A DNA stretch of 64,000 nt from Mariannaea sp. PMI_226 (taxonomy: Eukaryota > Ascomycota > Sordariomycetes > Hypocreales > Nectriaceae): the NCBI GenBank assembly GCA_024336345.1, contig JANFOG010000006.1:744001-808000 (forward strand), written 5' to 3'. The notes under the pieces are model-generated. The model worked only from the letters and a program-made list of their open reading frames with translations, searched no databases and had not been told where the DNA came from. A program made the position numbers and the translations under genes. Below are positions 34,101-44,851 of the stretch, piece by piece; positions within the stretch are counted from its first letter, which is position 1, and every line of letters starts with the position of its first letter.

Positions 34101-35831
34101 TCAAAGAGGACCATGCGTCGACCACCTGGCCAAGGACAAGGGGAAGCAGGTTCAGGGGAATTCGAAGACCGTTGAACAAGGCCAGCGAGGAGAAGATTTG
34201 GGAGGGAGGAAGATTCTTGTGTGTCAAGGAATATGCGATAAACGACAACATCGATGCAAAGATGGGAAGCGACATGCTCACAGCATTGAGGGCATTTCGA
34301 ATGGCCAAAAGCACCTGGATCGCGTAGATTTCCCTGTCACGGTACTCACCCAGTCGGCCCAGGAAGGCCTTTTCCCAGCCAAAATACTTCACAAAACGCA
34401 CCGACTGCAGGATTTCCTGCGTAAGAGACACTCGCTGATCTGTGATTTTGTTGATGTTCTTTCGTCGCTGGAACAGGCTCCTGATCGCTCTGGTGAGCAA
34501 GGGCATGCAGATGACCAGGAGACCAAAACCACAAAGGGCGCTCCAGGTAATGTTGACCAGGAGAAGGGCGAGGGTGATGAGAACGAGGATAGGGGAAGTC
34601 CAGATCAGATGAAACAGGGCAGAAGCCTGGTCAACACGGTACGTATCGACACTCATCAAGTTGACGATGCGACCGTTGCTCCAGCCAGCGCCGTCAGCGT
34701 CAGGGTTTGGTTTGCCCTTCTTGTCCTTCTTGCCCTTCTTCTTAGACTTTTTGTCGTCGGCTTCCGTCTGTTCCTTGGTCCCATTCTCAGCTGGCACAGT
34801 TGGTTTGCTGCCGCCGGCTTTGGCTCGGCCGGAAATGCGCATGGCTTTCTCATAGATGAGTCCGATCAGGACAGCTCGAGACTGACCACCAACAGCCATT
34901 CCTCGATAAATGAAGTGACTTGTTCCCAAACTCTGTGTCATCTGCATCAGGGTGATAGCAAACGCCAACCCAACACCGCGACCGATGTGGGGGGCCTGTC
35001 CTCCAGTCTTATGGGCAACCCAAGCGTCGGCAGCAAACTGAATGAGGTATCTCAGCGTAAAGGGGCTGACAACTTGGACGACGCTAGTATAAAGAGCACA
35101 ACAGCCGCCAACCCAGAACTCTTTATGAAATGTCTCGTGTAGCGCCCAGAAAAGGGGATTCTTGTCGCCTCGCTCGTTACGTCTCTGAAACGAGCCTTTG
35201 AGCTTTTTCGTGAGAGGGTCGGCAGCCCTGTTTGGGTTGACGGTCCAGATATCATTTTCTTCCAGGGACCGTCTGTATCCAGCCTATGGACAGTTAATTA
35301 GCTAATAATCCTAAAAAAAAGAAGAAGAAACAAAAAGAAATGGCATGAAGAAAGTAAAGAAGAAAAGAAATCACTGTGTCCAAAAAAGTTCGCGTGTAGT
35401 GTCTTTACTAGGGCACTTACCGTCATCAAGGGTGCCATCCACTGAAAGGTCAAGAGACTGAAAAAGCCGGCCTGGAATTCTCTGCTAACTATTTTCTCCT
35501 TTGGCACTGGAGGGGGAGGACCCCAGCGGAGAGGGTTGAGCTTTTTGTGCCATGGTTTCTTTTTCTGGTTCTCATCCTCAGGGGGTTGGTGAGTTGTAAC
35601 CTGGGTCACTGTAGTTGCTAGAGATGCAGCAGTAACAGCTGCCCTTAGCTCAGTACCTTTGACATCCTCATCGTCCTCGAGTTCCTTGGATTCACTGATG
35701 TCATCGCTGATCTCGTCTAGCTTCTCGATCTGCTCATCATCTGAGTGGTTGGCCTGGTCCTGGGTGGTAGGTGTGATATTGATAGCTTGATCATGAGATG
35801 GTCTCGTCTCCTTATCTGTGGGATCCGACAT
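31200..35831 (-). CDS. ABCC-type multidrug exporter, YOR1-like
   Basis: Three exons (35831-35421, 35283-33584, 33519-31200) encode 1,476 residues in a TMD1-NBD1-TMD2-NBD2 order without the extra N-terminal TMD0 bundle, as in yeast Yor1 (oligomycin resistance). A ~100-residue acidic N terminus leads to FSLLTFQWMAPLMT. NBD1 has Walker A GSVGSGKSS (about 639), signature ISGGQKQR and Walker B IVLMDDPLSAVD, where Asp replaces the catalytic Glu. NBD2 has Walker A GRTGAGKSS (about 1236), signature FSLGQRQ and a proper IIVCDEATSSVD. This asymmetry (one weak, one competent site) is normal for ABCC proteins. A Lys-rich cytosolic insert (KKSKKKGKKDKKGK) lies between the first membrane helices, another near NBD1. 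The first in-frame ATG is 35831. Substrates cannot be inferred; oligomycin/organic anion export is the family's best-known role. Confidence 0.93.
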
Positions 35832-38276
35832 GTTTGTGTTGTCGAAACGAGATTGCTTGCCCCAACTCAACACTCACGCCGAGCCAGTGTACAGCAGACG
35901 TGAAATGAGTGCGGAATAAACTGAAGGTTGTTGATCGTGGGAAGTTATATTAGTTTGTCCTCTCAAGCTCTAAGAGCACGTGTCGTTGACATCCCAATGA
36001 AGGAAACAGAGTGGAAAGTCTCTCTAATAAAACAACAATAACAATGTTGCCCTTACGGCTTGAAGTATTAGGGATTTACTTTAACGGGTAGCCGAAGAAT
36101 AAGTGAGAAGAGGGAAAGCGACAAGTAAAAGGAATGACTGCTGGGAATCACCAAGAGTAGGATTTTTTTTTTTTCGTCACTGAAAAAGAGACACAAGTTT
36201 AAGGAGCGGGAGGTGTGCGGGTAGAGTCACTAGTTATGACGACGGCACCACTTGAACATTGGAGCTTTGATTAAGAAGAAGTAGTTCGTATTAATTGCAA
36301 AAGTACGTGGATACGGACTTCGGAGCATACAAGACTCATCGGCCGGTAACTAAACGTTAGGGGGGCAAGTGAGTGGATATGCAGCCTGAAAGATTGGGTG
36401 GTGTGGGCAAGTGGGAGTGGACTCGACCTCGATGAGCTCTGATTACCAAGCGATCCAAGTTGGCTTTCTACCCATGACGGTGGTAATGAGAGGTTCGGAA
36501 ACGGTGCCTAGTTGTAGAGCCCGATCCGGTGGGCACCCGGGACATGGGGGTGTGTGTGCGGACTGGGTATAGCACCAAGTCCGGGGTTGAGAAACTTGAC
36601 GGTGGTGATGCATGGTCAAAGACCAAGTACGAAGTAGATGACGAGGACACTGCCAGGGGTTAGCCAGCTAGCCATCACAAGAGTTTCGTTTGAGCGGACT
36701 GGGAATTAATTAATTAGGACAAAGGGGGGGTTAACCAAGCATGAAAATGAAAAGCAACAAACGGAGGAGCGAAACAAAACGGACAAGGCAAAAGAGGCGA
36801 CAAGCCAACGCGAAAGCCATACATAGTAGGAGACATTTGTTGGGAAGCACATAACTAGATCAAAAAAAGACCACATCTGAGATGCTTAGCTCTCAGTGGC
36901 AACCGGTCAAAAGCCGACAAGGCAGCCATGGGCTCACATCAACATGACAATGCAGATGGTTGTAGGTCCCTTTGGCGTCGGACTTCGGGCAATGGGTATT
37001 TGCATTTGCGAGCAAGCATGAGCAAGCATGACGACTGACCCGCGCGGGCAGTGTGGAGTCATGCTTGAGTTTAAGAGTATTCGGGATGCTTGAAGAGCAT
37101 CGGTCTTGAAAGCAATTGGCTGGATCTCAAGCTTGCCTCTGGCTTGGTGTGTTGTTGACGCGAAGAGGGCACAGAGAATGGTTGACGAGTCGAATGGTGG
37201 TGCGGGGGGAGCTGCAACTATCTGCTAAGAAGGTTCTGATAGGGAAGGCAAGTTTTTTGATGAGCCAGCTGCTTGCTCTGGTCGGAAGTCGGCAACATAT
37301 CCTGGAAGTCGTACGTACGTACTATTCTGTATGTGGTACTGCCCTGTGCTATGTACCTACTGCCAGAGGAGTTAGGAGGGTCACCATGAGCTGAATTAGG
37401 AATGAGGCTGGCTTGCCAGGAAAACAGTGTGAAACCGTTGGTTCAGTGTTTGCCCCCCAGGGCTCCTGGGCACCAGCCGGAGAGAGCCAACCTTGGACGA
37501 CACCGTGCTATGTACTACATACATAGTAGGTAGTATGGGCAGTCGGAGACTCCAGGAATACCGAAGCCGTCTAAAATGAATAAATTCAGCCGCATCGTTG
37601 CCAATATTGAAACCTAAACTGTCCCACTTCGAGTCCCTCTCTTTGCACGCTCAAAACCCGACACAACTTGGTGCCTAGGCGAATGCGACCTTGAGTGCCA
37701 TGCCTGATACGTTGAGCCGCCCCCTGCTTTAGGCAATTCGCACCGGAGATAAAATGGGAACTCCATTACGAAGGATACGAAATTGTGCCATCATAAAAGT
37801 GCAGAAGGGGCACAGTGGAAAGAAACAAAACAGGGATACCGGGGAGCTTTGTAAAGGTTCGGTTCCGGTTCGGCCAAGTTTGGGAATATCATTCGAGAAG
37901 CGGAGTAGTCGGCCGTAACTAAAACCCGGTCGCATCACGTGCCCAACACCGTGCTATCCACTCCATCGGCTCCACCCTCCCGCACCCGTGGGGCAGCCAC
38001 TGAAGGAGGAGCAAGCATCATAGGGACTTCTGAGCTTTTTTTTTTATTTTTTTTTTAGAGAGTATTTTTTCTTACAGGGCTGCTACCCATTCGGCTCATT
38101 TTTCGCCGTCGTTCCGACTTTGACTGGTCCATTAGACTCTCCGAAGGTGCAGGGACGCTTCTTGCATTGCTGCTACCAGGAAGTCGCCTGAAGGGATTCG
38201 CATTAACCTTCATCCCGGTGGCCTTCTCTTACGTTTCCCTCGCCATCCATCTCCATCGGAAAACCCCCCATTAGCT
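35832..38276. promoter_or_regulatory. Divergent promoter region between ABC transporter and CSL4
   Basis: 2.4 kb between divergent starts; no gene recognised. It holds a TACGAAGTA motif (36627-36636), tandem GAGCAAGCAT units at about 37011-37030, CGTACGTACGTAC at 37310-37322, and T-rich runs just upstream of CSL4 (38036-38060). I could not assign drug-response elements. Confidence 0.4.
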
Positions 38277-38968
38277 ATGGCATCTGTCGACGATGTTCCC
38301 TCGACCGCTTTGCCTGGCAAGATCCTGGGACCGGTCTCCAGGTTTGCGCCTGGCGCCGGCACCCATATCTACGAGGGCAACGTGGTTTCTTCACTGATGG
38401 GGCGTGTCACTGTAATACCTCCAGCGAAACCCCCCGGTCCTGCAAAGCGACTCAACAAGATCATCGCCGCGACGAATCCCGAGGAGCTGGCTACCATTAC
38501 GGTGTCTCGCCATGGAGCTAAACGCGAAATCCTCCCCGATGTGAACAGCATTGTGCTCGCGCGAGTTGTGCGATTGATGCCCCGGCAAGCAATTGTGGTT
38601 ATCCAGCAAGTCGGGGACACTGTCTTGCAGACCGAGTGGCAAGGCGTCATCCGAGTGCAGGATGTCAGAGCGACCGAGAAGGACAAGGTCAAGATCTATG
38701 AATCGTTCCGACCTGGTGACATTGTGCGGGCGCAAGTGGTAAGGCTTGTTGATCTCATGGTCGTCCAGGATCTAGCTAATCATGTACGTGCCCACAGATC
38801 TCCCTCGGTGATCAAGCCAATTACTACCTCTCAACGGCATCAAACGAACTCGGAGTTATCATGGCGACAAGTGAGACTGGAAATGACATGGTCCCGGTCA
38901 GCTGGAAGGAATACAAGGATCCAGAGACGGGAATTGGCGAGCTCAGAAAGGTTGCCAAGCCAAGCTGA
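38277..38968 (+). CDS. csl4: Exosome complex component CSL4
   Basis: Two exons (38277-38738, 38798-38968; intron GTAAGG..CAG, 59 nt) encode 210 residues. CSL4 is one of the three S1/KH cap proteins of the RNA exosome, in nucleus and cytosol, linking the nine-subunit ring to 3'-5' RNA decay and processing. The N-terminal domain contains [20 protein letters not shown], a clear CSL4 signature, with [15 protein letters not shown]. The S1 domain follows ([20 protein letters not shown] to [20 protein letters not shown]), and the C-terminal part ends [17 protein letters not shown] then [12 protein letters not shown]. The intron falls between RAQV and ISLGD, restoring the S1 strand. Without splicing, the frame would diverge from the family right at this point. 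The ATG at 38277 is directly before the conserved N terminus. Confidence 0.93.
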
Positions 38969-40353
38969 GTTCCTCATATCTGACTTGTCTTGCTTGCTCC
39001 CCAGCTCTGTCCCCCAGTAACCGACGGATTTCTGGAATGCGAAAATTGCAACCCGGATCGGGAAATTTTGGAGAACCTTCCAACCTAAGACCTGTTTCAA
39101 ATCAAGTCACACTCAGCCACAGTAAGCGGCCACAGAATGTGTTTGTTTCTGGTTGCTGGACGGTAAGGGGAACATATGCTTGGTGAAACGTTTGCAGAGC
39201 AGTTAGATTACGGGTAAGCTCAGCGGTGTCCTCACAACTAGCCGCCCACCGCATGGTGGGGTGGCCGCTCACAGCCATCAGGAGCTCGATAGTTCTCGGG
39301 CCGTAAAGGAACCGTGTCTCTACTTTTGCCACAGATGTGCTTATGCCCTGGGTTCGATCACAGAAGTTCATTCTCGAAGCGCCATGGAAAGGGAAAATAA
39401 AATAGATACCCCGCCAAAGAACCTTGTACAGCTTCTGGAGTACAGTACTTTTGGCAACATAAAGTTCGGGTTGCGGAACATGCAGCCGCGAAATGATAGA
39501 ATGATAGACTAGGGAATCAATGGAAATAAAAATGACAATGCATTACGACTCTTCATCTGCATGTACTACGTTTAATGAGCTCTGCCTGTATATCCTTTGA
39601 TGAATCAATCAAGTGAGCACCATCTCGTTGTAATTGTGAGGCTCGTATTTTCCAGATACCGCTTTCTTATTCCGTTTTCGACGGTTTGTTCCCTGTTGCA
39701 CCTCCGTTGTCGACTCCACTTGACCTTGCTAACGACATAGAGAGAGAGCTCGATGGGGTTTGGTGAAAGAAAGAAAAAAAAAATCCCCGAGTGACGGACT
39801 AGGGTTGCTGATGGGCTGCTTAATTCACTGTTTCATTCTGCGAATAATGCAGCAGCAGTGGGCGACGAGAAGGCTCGTTTGGAATCACGGGTGGAAGAGT
39901 TAAGTGAGGCGATTTTGTCTTATATCTCGTGCTACTTCTGAGGCTGTGCTGCACAAGGAGAGCAGTACGACAAGCCACTTCGTACGAGAATTATTAACGG
40001 GTCTGATACCTACTAATTGCTACTTACTTACGTACGGGCACTGGTTGGTCGAGCATGCGCTGACTCCATCGATTCTGGGACAAAGCCACCCCAAAAATAA
40101 GCCACCACCTTTTCAGCTTTCTGACAAGTTACCCACTCAATCCGACTCCTTCTGTTCCAAAATCGGACAGAAGACCCTTATTAAATTCTCTCTTCGCATA
40201 TTCGTGACACCCTTACAAACAAGTCTACCTTTTTCTCTCCCTTGCCTTTTCTATCCAATCTTTCTTTTTTTCTTTTTGATTTTTTTCTTTCCCATTTGAT
40301 CCAGCTTCTATCTTGGTGGGACTACTCACACACAACGCTTCGAAATTCGCGCC
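38969..40353. other. Intergenic: CSL4 3' region and SEC2-domain gene promoter
   Basis: 1.4 kb with no gene recognised. The right end is T/C-rich (40220-40310), typical of a fungal leader. Nothing else of note. Confidence 0.45.
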
Positions 40354-41220
40354 ATGTCGTCGACAATGGTCATGACAATGGCGACCCCCCCTCTCCCAGC
40401 CCAGGGCACCACCGGTTTCTGCCCTGGCTGCGGTTATAACTTCGTCGACGAATCTCACACTCAACTCCTTCACGCACAAGCCAGAATCCAGGAGCTGGAG
40501 AATCAGGTCCGCCTACTGAATGAAAAGGCGACCGCTGCCGTAGATCGATGGGCCGACTATGAGGATGAGCTCACCAAGCTGCGCGCACAACCCCCCCCTC
40601 AGAACGATTCACAATCTCGACTTGACAATTTCCCACCACCGCCACCACCACCGCCTAAATCACCGACGCATCTTGCGAACTCCCGCGTATCCGTGCTTCA
40701 ATCTGGAACCTCTCGCCTCTCTGCGCTGCTCGCCCCGCGCAAGTCCACTCCCGAACTACGCTCACTCGAGACTCGTAACCACCACAATCAGCACCCAACC
40801 TCCCGGAATGGCAGCAGCCCCATCCACCCTCCCTCACCATCAAATGAAGACCTCCTCGAGGCACTGAGCCGGGAGCAAAACCTCCGAAAGGAAGCCGAGA
40901 CGCAGGTCGCGGCCACGAGCAAAGAAATCGAAGAGCTAAGCGCCGCCCTATTCGAGCAGGCCAATCAGATGGTTGCCGACGAACGACGAGCACGCGCGAA
41001 GCTGGAAGAGCGGGTGGGAGAGCTAGAACGGCGGGACCAGGAGAAGAGAAGAAGGCTGGAGAAACTCGAAGGTGCTTTGGCTCGAATCGAGCGGGTGAGA
41101 ATGCTGCTGGCAGAGGATTCGGATGGCGCCGAATCACCTGATGAGGAGAATCCAGAGGCTCAGGATCCTAATACGAAAGGACGTGGGACCAGCACAGCAA
41201 CTAGGGAATCAACCACCTAA
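40354..41220 (+). CDS. SEC2-domain (Rab GEF-like) coiled-coil protein
   Basis: Single exon, 288 residues. The C-terminal half (about 164-253) is a long coiled coil containing IEELSAALFEQANQMVADER and ARAKLEERVGELERRDQEKR, the Sec2p/Rabin8 pattern; in yeast this helix pair catalyses GDP release from the Rab Sec4 on secretory vesicles. A shorter coil lies at about 33-76 (LLHAQARIQELENQVRLLNE). Before it is a CPGCGYNF motif: one CXXC pair, without a second pair. The middle is Pro/Ser-rich and disordered. Yeast Sec2 is over twice as long, lacking here is the large C-terminal region, so this may be a separate, smaller family member. Several Mets start the protein; the first (GCCATGTC, 40354) is used. 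Role in polarised secretion is inferred from the domain. Confidence 0.75.
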   Translation: MSSTMVMTMATPPLPAQGTTGFCPGCGYNFVDESHTQLLHAQARIQELENQVRLLNEKATAAVDRWADYEDELTKLRAQPPPQNDSQSRLDNFPPPPPPPPKSPTHLANSRVSVLQSGTSRLSALLAPRKSTPELRSLETRNHHNQHPTSRNGSSPIHPPSPSNEDLLEALSREQNLRKEAETQVAATSKEIEELSAALFEQANQMVADERRARAKLEERVGELERRDQEKRRRLEKLEGALARIERVRMLLAEDSDGAESPDEENPEAQDPNTKGRGTSTATRESTT

Positions 41221-42077
41221 GAGACGAATCTGTGCATGCAAAGACACGAAACACTGGGCACTTCTCTCTATGTGAAGGCTTCTCTTTTTTTTTCCTTCCT
41301 CTCAGCCAGAGATGATGATATCTACAACGATACATCAGGCTGTCTTTTTTTCCAAGTCATAACGAACGGGAGCAGGGGGTAGGAACAAAAATTACATCCA
41401 GGTCTAATGATGGGGTTTGGGGGGAGGGGTTCTGGTCAACACAAAATTCAGGTTCGGTGCAGGAAATATGTTTTTTTTTTCTCTTTCCTCCCCATACATA
41501 GGGAAAGGGGCAGGGTATGTTATTCGGGAAATGGTAATGATTGCTTTGGTTTAGGTCATCTACAGGGTTTAGGAATTTTGAGCAGAGGCAGCATTGGATA
41601 TCTCACAGGCGTTTTGTTATTACAAAGCCTGGGGGAAACATTCGGAAGTCAACACATTTCGAAGGCGTTTGCAGGTTTTTTTCCCGATGTATGTTAATTG
41701 TGGGCGTTTAATATAGGTTTGCCCGCATCATATGAATATATATGCTCCTTTCGGTTGTCGTCTAAATAGTAATCAACCATTCCTCGCTTCGTGAAACCAA
41801 AGTGTACAATGCCTCCCCCTCACCTCCCCTTCTCTCCTCTGATGCAGAACATAATTGCCGCCTTGCGTGCACACACATGCGCCTGATAATCATGACCTAG
41901 CCACACCCCTTTGCTGGGGCAGACGGGCAAGGTTTCCTACATGTAGATATTCGTAGATATAAAACAAATGATTCATGCTCTTACTTTCCAAACTCCCGAC
42001 GCCTCGAGTTCACCCTTTTTTTTTGGTTTTGAAGAATCTGCCTGTTTTGCCAGTGGTTGGGTCTTGCGGATTACCGT
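41221..42077. other. Convergent 3' interval between SEC2-domain and PUS4 genes
   Basis: About 860 bases between convergent stops. T-runs near 41286-41296, 41469-41480 and 42017-42025; no gene recognised. Confidence 0.5.
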
Positions 42078-43712
42078 TTAATCGTCGAAACCGTTCCATG
42101 ACTTCTCGTCATCTGACTTGGCCTGGCTGCGAGGTTTGTTGGGGTTCTCCTTTGATTCCACGGCGGCAGCTTTGCGAGGGTGTGCGCCAGAGCCGTTTGG
42201 AGATTCGGACCTACGTCGCTTCTCCCCCTTTCGAGATGGAGAGGCGCTGTGATTGCGGCCCTTACCTTGCTCCTTCTTCGGCGAGGGCTCTGGTGTCTTC
42301 TTTCCCGCCTTTTCGGGGTCAGAAGGGGGAGGGGAGACGGATGAGGGACCAAGGTATTTGCCTGTCGGCTTACCGCTCCACGTAGCCAACATGTCGGCAA
42401 CCTTAGGGCCCCAGACCTTTTCGCCTTTGGCTAGATCATCGAATTCAAGACAGGTTGGGCCGCCAACAGTGAAATCGCTCTGTCGTGATCGGCACAACTC
42501 CGACATAAGGGCAGCCGAGTCCAGCTTGGCGCCCAAATCGTGACAAAAGCTGCGAATATAAAAGCCCGACGTCACCGTAAGGCGGACCCTGACCGCAGGA
42601 GGGCCCTCGTCACTCCAGGGCGGAGGAGTGTCCTTATCCGGGGCGTCAGGAACTAGGTTGGCACCCTTCTCCGAATATTGTGGCATTTGGCCCAGCGCGC
42701 CAGACATCAAGGCGGGGTTCTTGGATGGCCGCGATTTCTTAGCAGGCGCATCTTTGATAAGCTCATCTTGGCGCTGCTCGAACTTGCGCTTGAAGGACTC
42801 ATGCGCTGCTATCGCTTGATCGTCCTCCTCCTTCTCTTCCGGGCTGAGTTTCTTCGCGTTGTTTTCCTGTTGCTTCTTGATCCTCCAGACCTGTTCGGCA
42901 AGATTGCGCTCTGCAGCTTCTGCCTCCTCGGTGGGCCACCGGAAGTCGTGCTTGCCAGGCTCGTACCATTCCAGCATCTCTATCTCTGTGATTTCGACAT
43001 TGCGACCCTCGATCTCGCGGGGAATGGGCTTTCCTGATCGGGCGTACTCGTACAACGGCTTTCCATCCATCTTCAGTGCAGAGTAGAGAGGTGGGATTTG
43101 AACTTGAGGACCTTTGAACTTGGCGATTTCCTCCTCCACTCTTTCGCGGGTAATGTGATCATAGGGTCGCTTAGTGAGAACGCGACCAACTCTATCGTAG
43201 GTATCGGTGCTGGCGCCAAAGAGGATGATGGTCTCGTACGTCTTGGTGCATTTGAGGAACTGTGGAAGCTCCTTGGTGCCGCTGCCAATGCCTAGAATGA
43301 GGACGCCGGTCGCGAGAGGATCGAGGGTACCGCCATGGCCGATCTTGACTTGCGAGGCTTTCTTGATAGCTTTGCGGCGTTGGAACTGTTGGTTGCCCTC
43401 CTGGACTCGTTTGGCAAGTTCGGCGGCGATCAATGGCTGGAAGAAGGTGGAGGGGTTGAAGGACTTTTGGCATTCGCGGATAACATGGGCAGAGCTCATA
43501 CCACATGGCTTGTTGATGGCTAGAAATTGGCATCGTGTTAGCCTTGAAAAATGGGCTGGGCGAAATTGAGACCAGTCAAGCTTTTGAGAAGAGGGTGTAA
43601 GAAGAAGCAAATGCATCTTCACATTTTACAAGACTATGCGAAAGAGATTTAGACACAGTGAGCAGAGGTTAAACATACCAAACACGCCTTCTCGGACAAG
43701 GTCCGAAGCCAT
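42078..43712 (-). CDS. pus4: tRNA pseudouridine-55 synthase PUS4 (TruB family)
   Basis: Two exons (43712-43679, 43519-42078; intron GTATGT..TAG, 159 nt) encode 491 residues. PUS4 converts U55 of the T-loop of tRNAs to pseudouridine, in nucleus and mitochondria. The spliced N terminus reads MASDLVREGVFAINKPCGMS; the first exon supplies 11 residues and restores the TruB motif I (GVFAINKPCGMSSA). Catalytic Asp78 is in KIGHGGTLDPLATGVL; Tyr in KTYETIILFGASTDTYD, the PPLYSALKMDGKPLYEYAR substrate loop, and VRLTVTSGFYIRSFCHDLGA follow. Two insertions relative to bacterial TruB are charged: one after the motif I region, another Lys/Glu-rich at about residues 240-330. The C terminus is long, basic and disordered. 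A run of 26 T on this strand lies some 70 bases before the ATG. Enzyme identity is firm. Confidence 0.95.
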
Positions 43713-43781
43713 CTTGAAGCTGAAGGGGAATTTCATACAAGCAACCCCGTGTTGAAGGAGCAAAGGGAAAAAAGAGGAAGC

Positions 43782-43807
43782 AAAAAAAAAAAAAAAAAAA
43801 AAAAAAA
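43782..43807 (+). repeat. A26 homopolymer (T26 upstream of PUS4 ATG)
   Basis: An uninterrupted run of 26 A on the + strand, 70-95 bases upstream of the PUS4 start. It may be a nucleosome-excluding poly(dA:dT) promoter element; length may be affected by sequencing slippage. Confidence 0.85.
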
Positions 43808-44567
43808 GAGGCTGTCAGATCGGCCAAGAAGCGCGCGAGAGGTGGAGCAGGACGGGTTGCTGGCTGGCAGGCTTTGGACGCATTCACTAAGTGGATAAGT
43901 TAATTGGGAGCGAAATAAAAATGGTAGGTCACCAAAAAAAATGTTACCATGAATGGAATAGTGACCTGTTGACATTGCGCACTGGGGCCTGAACAGGCAC
44001 AAGGTTGTGACCTAGGTGGTGTAGATTCGCACCAGTAAGTTGCGCACCAAATCAAAAGCTAGCTTGACAAGCAATCTAGACCCAGTGCAGTTACTGCCCG
44101 ATAGCGGTGACGATCCTATCTAATCGCTCGCATGACTGCAAGAAGGGCAGTCCCTTCAATGCTTCAATGCTTCAATGGAAGCCGACAACCCCGCGCTTGC
44201 AGCATCACTTCCTAGTCCCACTATTGGTTGATGGACTCAGGTACCCACCTGCATCTTCCCCAATCCCCAATCCCGACGACGGCCAACCTTTGAAAGGTTG
44301 TGTTGCTCTGTCTTATTAGGTAAGGCAGGTTAGGTAATTACAGTAGCTGGAGGCTTTCCGTCGGGAAGGGACCTTAGTCTACAGGAAGGTGTACACACGG
44401 GATCAGGGTCAATGGAAGGACAGAGGGACGGAGCAGTCTACACCTAATCTACCTACTTTCCGTGGAAATCTTGTCATGCTCCGAGGCAACCACCCCGCGA
44501 CCTGCATCCTTCACGCGTCAGGCCCTAGACAATTAAATTCTCCATACCATCCTTCAGGTCCAGCACC

Positions 44568-44602
44568 AACACCAACATCGACACCGACACCGACACCGAT
44601 AC
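44568..44602 (+). repeat. ACACCG hexanucleotide repeat
   Basis: Imperfect tandem units (ACACCAAC, ACATCG, ACACCG x3, ATACC) in the region upstream of the RFTS-domain gene. Short microsatellite of no evident function. Confidence 0.75.
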
Positions 44603-44851
44603 CACCTCGCGCCGCACCTCTCTTCCCCATTCCGGCTTATCTGCATTGACTTGCTTCCCCTCGATAGCATCTCAAACGGCCTACCTTCGCCCTGTGTCCT
44701 TCCGTCCGACATTTCATACTTTCAAAAAGCGGCTTCCTTTTCTCCAACTAGCCTCACGAATCGAATCGTCAAACCTCTTCCACCCTCCGCTCGTCGAGCC
44801 GCAGCCCTTGCGCAACCTATCGATGGGCCTTCAGGAACTAGGCTCTTCACC

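Larger units (their letters stand above)
43713..44851. promoter_or_regulatory. Divergent promoter region between PUS4 and RFTS genes
   Basis: 1.1 kb between divergent starts. It contains A26 (43782-43807), CTTCAATG repeated three times near 44153-44176, and ACACCG hexamer repeats at about 44568-44602, then a C/T-rich leader before the RFTS start. No gene recognised. Confidence 0.45.

Noticed and set aside
33586..35142. 518-codon open frame antisense to the ABC transporter
   Set aside because: It mirrors the sense codons of a confident gene, shows no domain, and such antisense frames follow from GC-rich third positions.
35832..35873. Longer N terminus for the ABC transporter
   Set aside because: The upstream in-frame extension starts with TTG, not ATG; the first ATG is at 35831.
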